Of a stretch of 64,000 bases of DNA, positions 60,623-64,000 are shown piece by piece (within the stretch, counting starts at the first letter, position 1; every line of letters starts with the position of its first letter). Source of the stretch: Rhizobiales bacterium CCH3-A5 (GTDB lineage Bacteria; Pseudomonadota; Alphaproteobacteria; Rhizobiales; Beijerinckiaceae); the NCBI GenBank assembly GCA_001556025.1, contig LSIB01000122.1, forward strand, positions 1 to 64,000, given 5' to 3'. Both the position numbers and the translations under genes were made by a program. Below the pieces are notes generated by a model, which ran no database searches, was not told the DNA's origin, and was given only the letters and a program-made list of their open reading frames with translations.

Positions 60623-61621
60623 GTGAACGACATCATCAGCAGGCGCAGCATTCTGAAAGGCGCGGCAGCCGCCGGCGCGGCGGGTCTCGTCGCCAGCCCG
60701 GCCCTTGGTCAGGCGAAATGGCCGAACCGGCCGGTTACCGTCGTCTGCCCCTGGGGCGCGGGCGGCGGTACGGATGCGACCGCCCGCATCATCAGCGCCA
60801 TCCTCGAGAAGAACCTCGGCCAGCCCTTCAATGTGGTGAACCGCACCGGCGGCTCAGGTGTGGTCGGCCATTCCGCGATCGCGACGGCCGCGCCCGACGG
60901 CTACACCATCGGCATGATCACGGTCGAGATCACCATGATGCACCATCAGGGCCTGACCGAGCTGAACCCGACGAGCTATACGCCGCTTGCCCTGATGAAC
61001 GAGGACCCTCCGGGCGTTCAGGTCAAGTCGGATTCGCCTTACAAGGACATCAAGGCGCTCGCCGACGCCATCAAGGCGGCGCCTGCCGGCAAGTTCAAGG
61101 CATCGGGAACCGGGCAGGGCGGCATCTGGCATCTCGCGCTGATCGGCTGGTTGCAGGCCATGGGCCTTCAGCCGAATCACGTCGCCTGGGCGCCGTCGAA
61201 CGGCGCGGCTCCCGCCATGCAGGATCTCGCCGCCGGCGGCATCGACATGGTGACCTGCTCGGTGCCTGAAGGCCGCGCCATGATCGACGCCGGCAAGGCC
61301 AAGTCGCTTGCCATCATGGCCTCAGAGCGCAACCCGCAGTTCAAGGACGTGCCGACGCTGAACGAATCGCTCGGCATCAACTATTCGGTCGGCGCATGGC
61401 GCGGTATCGCCGGGCCGAAGAACCTGCCGGCCGACATCCAGGCGACGCTGATCGCCGAGCTGAAGAAGGCCTACGACTCGAAGGAGTTCCAGGACTTCAT
61501 GAACGCGCGCGGCTTCGGCATGAAGTTCGCCGACCAGGCCGGTTTCGCCAAGTTCATGGGCGAGGGCGACAAGGCGATGGGTTCGGCCATGACCGCGGCC
61601 GGCCTCGCCAAGAAGGCCTGA
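60623..61621 (+). CDS. Tripartite tricarboxylate transporter substrate-binding protein (TctC/Bug)
   Basis: This 332-residue periplasmic receptor of the Bug family starts at a GTG after GGAGGAAA. A Tat signal (SRRSILKGAAAAG) precedes the family pattern 'KWPNRPVTVVCPWGAGGGTDATARIISAILEKNLGQPFNVVNRTGGSG', 'PDGYTIG' and 'MQDLAAGGIDMVTCSVPEG'. It delivers carboxylates to TctBA. The ligand is unknown. It is followed by a stable hairpin before tctB. Confidence 0.94.
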   Translation: MNDIISRRSILKGAAAAGAAGLVASPALGQAKWPNRPVTVVCPWGAGGGTDATARIISAILEKNLGQPFNVVNRTGGSGVVGHSAIATAAPDGYTIGMITVEITMMHHQGLTELNPTSYTPLALMNEDPPGVQVKSDSPYKDIKALADAIKAAPAGKFKASGTGQGGIWHLALIGWLQAMGLQPNHVAWAPSNGAAPAMQDLAAGGIDMVTCSVPEGRAMIDAGKAKSLAIMASERNPQFKDVPTLNESLGINYSVGAWRGIAGPKNLPADIQATLIAELKKAYDSKEFQDFMNARGFGMKFADQAGFAKFMGEGDKAMGSAMTAAGLAKKA

Positions 61622-61635
61622 TTTCGACCCAATGC

Positions 61636-61673
61636 GACGGAGCGGCCGCCCGAGGCGGTCGCTCCGTCCTTTT
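61636..61673 (+). terminator. Hairpin with T-run between tctC and tctB
   Basis: A 15-base stem GACGGAGCGGCCGCC / GGCGGTCGCTCCGTC (one G-U pair) with a 3-base loop is followed by CTTTT. It starts 15 bases after the tctC stop. It should terminate part of the transcripts, giving more receptor than permease. Confidence 0.8.
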
Positions 61674-61744
61674 CGCCACATGGCTCCAGAAGGCCGCCAC
61701 CGCACGGAGATGCGCGCCCGGCCTCCTCGCAAGGTCCGCAGCCA

Positions 61745-62221
61745 ATGCGTTTCAACGATGCCGTCGTCGGCGCGATGTTCATTCTCCTCGCCGGAGCGAT
61801 GATCGCGCTGACCTTCTCGTTCCCGCCTTTTCCCGGCCAGAAATACGGCCCCAGCCTGTTCCCGCGCATCATCGCCAGCGGCATCATCCTGTGCTCGGCG
61901 ATGCTCGTGCTGCGTGGCCTGAAGGAGCGGCGCGAAGCGGGCAGCCCGTGGCTGGGTCTCGCGGAGTGGATGCACAAGCCGCATCGGCTCGCCTCGTTCG
62001 CGCTCATGATGGCGGCGATGGCGTTCTATATCCTCGCGTCGGAGCCGCTGGGCTTCATCCTGACCGCGTTCCTGATCCAGCTTTGCCTGTTCCTCTGGTT
62101 TGGGGTCAGGCCGGTGACGGCGCTCATCGTCGCCGTCGTCATGACGGGGCTGGTCCAGTACTTCTTCGGCTCGTTGATGCGTGTGCCCTTGCCGCGCGGC
62201 ATCCTCGACAGCATCCTGTGA
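61745..62221 (+). CDS. Tripartite tricarboxylate transporter TctB family protein
   Basis: This 158-residue protein has four predicted helices and the DUF1468/TctB pattern: 'FNDAVVGAMFILLAGAMIALTFSFPPFPGQKYGPSLFPRIIASGI' at the N-terminus and 'EPLGFILTAFLIQLCLFLWFG' later. It is the small membrane subunit of the TTT transporter, with TctA encoded 10 bases after it. Confidence 0.92.
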   Translation: MRFNDAVVGAMFILLAGAMIALTFSFPPFPGQKYGPSLFPRIIASGIILCSAMLVLRGLKERREAGSPWLGLAEWMHKPHRLASFALMMAAMAFYILASEPLGFILTAFLIQLCLFLWFGVRPVTALIVAVVMTGLVQYFFGSLMRVPLPRGILDSIL

Positions 62222-62231
62222 GGGTCGTGTC

Positions 62232-63728
62232 ATGACAGCGATCACCACGGCCTTCGGTCTCGTCTTCGACCCCTATGTGCTGGCGGTCATCATGGGCTCG
62301 GCGGTGTTCGGCATGTTCGTCGGCGCGATGCCCGGGCTGACGGCCACGATGGCAACAGCTCTTCTGGTGCCGGTGACCTTCTTCATGGCGCCGGTGCCGG
62401 CGCTCGGCGCCATCGTCACCGCCACGGCGATGGCGATCTTCGCCGGCGATATTCCGGCCGCGATGCTGCGCATGCCGGGCACGCCGGCCTCGGCCGCCTA
62501 TGCCGACGAGAGCTACGAGATGATGAAGAAGGGCCAGCTCGACCTCAATATGGGGGTGAATCTGGTCTTCTCGGTCCTCGGTGGCATCTTCGGCGTGCTG
62601 GTCCTGATCGTGCTCGCGCCGGCGCTGGCCGAGGTCGCGATCAATTTTTCGTCCTTCGAGTATTTCTGGCTCGCCTGCCTCGGGCTGACCTGCGCGGTCT
62701 TCATCGGCACGGGCGACCCGCTGAAAGGCCTGCTCTCGCTGTTCATCGGATTGGCCATAGGCTGCGTCGGCATCGATCCGGCGGCAGGCCAGCCGCGCTT
62801 CACCTTCGGCAATGTCGATCTGCTCTCGGGCATCAATTTCATCCCGACCCTGATCGGCATGTTCGCCGTTTCCGAACTGCTGCGCGGCGCTGTGACGATG
62901 GAGAAGGGTGGCATGCGGGTGACGCAGGCCGTCGGCAATTTGATGACCGGCATGGGCGAGATGTTCCGGAAATACTGGAAGAACTTCCTGCGCGGCTCGA
63001 TGATCGGCACGGTGATCGGGGCTCTTCCGGGCGCTGGCGCCGATATCGCCGCCTGGGTGTCCTACGCTGTCTCCAAGAAGCTCTCCAAGGAGCCCGAAAA
63101 ATTCGGGACCGGACATATCGAGGGTGTCGTCGATGCCACCTCGGCGAACAATTCGGCCGTCGGCGCAGCCTGGATTCCCGCGCTCGTCTTCGGCATTCCC
63201 GGCGATTCGATCACTGCGATCGTCATCGGCGTGCTCTACATGAAGGGGATGAATCCCGGCCCGAGCGTGTTCCTGCAGACGCCGGAGCTGATCTATGCCG
63301 TCTTCATCATCTTCATCCTCGCCAACCTCATCATGTTCCCGCTCGGCTGGGCGGCCATCAAATCGGCAAAGCAGATTTTGCGCGTGCCGCGCAACATCCT
63401 GCTGCCGATCATCCTGATCTTCTGCATGGTCGGCTCCTTCGCCATGACCAATTCGCTCTACGGCGTGGTGCTGATGGTGGTGATGGGCCTGTTCGGCTGG
63501 TTCCTCGAGGAACAGGGCATACCCGTCGCGCCGCTGATTCTCGGCCTCGTGCTCGGCGAGATGCTGGAGCAGAACTTCATGAGCTCGATGATCAAGGCCG
63601 ATGGTTCGTTCCTCGGTTTCCTCAACCGGCCGATCGCCGGCACGCTCGGGGTCGCGACGCTGCTGCTCTGGGCGGTGATGATCTGGAGAGCCCTGCCGAT
63701 CGGCAGGGCGCGCGCCGCGCCCGCCTGA
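62232..63728 (+). CDS. Tripartite tricarboxylate transporter permease TctA
   Basis: This 498-residue, about 12-helix permease has the TctA signature 'FVGAMPGLTATMATALLVPVTF' and its repeat in the second half, 'GTVIGALPGAGADIAAWVSYAVSKKLSKEPEKFGTGHIEGV', plus 'EAANN'-like 'DATSANNSAVGAAWIPALVFGIPG'. The start at 62232 (MTAITTAFG) is used rather than the frame from 62181. With TctC and TctB it forms a sodium- or proton-coupled carboxylate importer. The adjacent CoA-transferase-like gene may activate the imported acid, which is inference. Confidence 0.95.
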   Translation: MTAITTAFGLVFDPYVLAVIMGSAVFGMFVGAMPGLTATMATALLVPVTFFMAPVPALGAIVTATAMAIFAGDIPAAMLRMPGTPASAAYADESYEMMKKGQLDLNMGVNLVFSVLGGIFGVLVLIVLAPALAEVAINFSSFEYFWLACLGLTCAVFIGTGDPLKGLLSLFIGLAIGCVGIDPAAGQPRFTFGNVDLLSGINFIPTLIGMFAVSELLRGAVTMEKGGMRVTQAVGNLMTGMGEMFRKYWKNFLRGSMIGTVIGALPGAGADIAAWVSYAVSKKLSKEPEKFGTGHIEGVVDATSANNSAVGAAWIPALVFGIPGDSITAIVIGVLYMKGMNPGPSVFLQTPELIYAVFIIFILANLIMFPLGWAAIKSAKQILRVPRNILLPIILIFCMVGSFAMTNSLYGVVLMVVMGLFGWFLEEQGIPVAPLILGLVLGEMLEQNFMSSMIKADGSFLGFLNRPIAGTLGVATLLLWAVMIWRALPIGRARAAPA

Positions 63729-63742
63729 ACGCCGCTGCCCGC

Positions 63743-64000
63743 TCAGCCGATGGTCCCTGCGGCGCGCAATGTCGCGCGCCGGCCGGCATCTACCCCCAAC
63801 TCCTCCAGCACCGCATCCGTATCCTGCCCCAGCCCCGGCGGGCGATGGCGCAACGGGAGGCGTTCGCCGTCTAGCCTGTACGGCGGCGAGAGAACGGACG
63901 GCGCCGCCGCGGCGTCGGGAGCCACCGACACCATGCCGGCTTGCGTCGCGCGCTGCGAGCGCAGCGCCCGGTTGAGACCCAGCACCTCGCCTGCCGGGAT
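63743..64000 (-). CDS. CaiB/BaiF family CoA transferase, C-terminal end (partial)
   Basis: The last 85 codons of a leftward gene enter from the window edge. The reading frame begins '[24 protein letters not shown]' and ends 'PPGLGQDTDAVLEELGVDAGRRATLRAAGTIG', the standard C-terminus of CaiB/BaiF (family III) CoA transferases, which exchange CoA between an acyl-CoA and a free acid. A GTG at 63985 is inside the gene, not its start. It is convergent with tctA, 14 bases apart. Confidence 0.85.
   Translation of the reverse strand: MPAGEVLGLNRALRSQRATQAGMVSVAPDAAAAPSVLSPPYRLDGERLPLRHRPPGLGQDTDAVLEELGVDAGRRATLRAAGTIG

Noticed and set aside
1..64000. CRISPR arrays, transposase genes, phage genes or toxin-antitoxin pairs
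   Set aside because: No regularly spaced repeats with unique spacers and no recognisable mobile-element or phage proteins were found; the repeats present are palindromic intergenic types.

Overview
The window looks like chromosome of a GC-rich alphaproteobacterium of the order Hyphomicrobiales, possibly a Bosea-like genus. This rests on the very high GC, the conserved block proB-proA-nadD-rsfS-rlmH-envC-ctpA-deacetylase-rppH, the csp-rpsU pair, a Rhizobiales-type C-P lyase operon, many Tat-signal binding proteins and several short palindromic repeat families. No rRNA, tRNA, CRISPR array, prophage or transposase gene was recognised. The genus is inference; gene identities rest on motifs and layout.

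Layout. 1-4.1 kb: a chemotaxis receptor (cut by the window edge) and a multi-PAS diguanylate cyclase. 4.2-12.2 kb: a sugar or sugar-acid catabolic locus. A leftward unit encodes a DapA-like aldolase/dehydratase, a GntR/FCD regulator, a TRAP transporter and an HpcH/HpaI aldolase. A rightward unit encodes an aldo-keto reductase, a lactonase-like amidohydrolase and a FucU-type mutarotase. Two TGACATGTC boxes lie between them. 12.2-21.6 kb: housekeeping genes on the minus strand. 21.9-24.1 kb: cold-shock protein, S21, two small charged proteins and MsrB. 24.5-27.6 kb: a second TRAP transporter. 27.7-33.4 kb: ECF sigma, anti-sigma, lipoprotein subtilase, glycosyltransferase, methyltransferase and a CVNH-domain protein.

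33.4-51.5 kb: phosphonate catabolism. The C-P lyase operon phnGHIJKLM runs leftward with a 2H phosphoesterase; phnN and a hexapeptide acyltransferase stand head to head beside it, and phnF is divergent from phnG. Transport genes phnCDE1E2 lie 6 kb away behind a canonical Pho box, separated from phnF by an RND efflux pump with its TetR regulator. 51.5-60.5 kb: pbpC and a thioester alpha-2-macroglobulin, then a secreted trypsin-like protein that has lost catalytic residues. 60.6-64 kb: a tripartite tricarboxylate transporter (tctCBA) and the end of a CaiB-type CoA transferase.

The most unusual features concern repeats. Palindromic intergenic-type elements lie in frame inside envC, phnI and pbpC and would be translated. 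All four binding-protein-dependent transporters also carry an inverted repeat or hairpin directly after the binding-protein gene and before the membrane genes.
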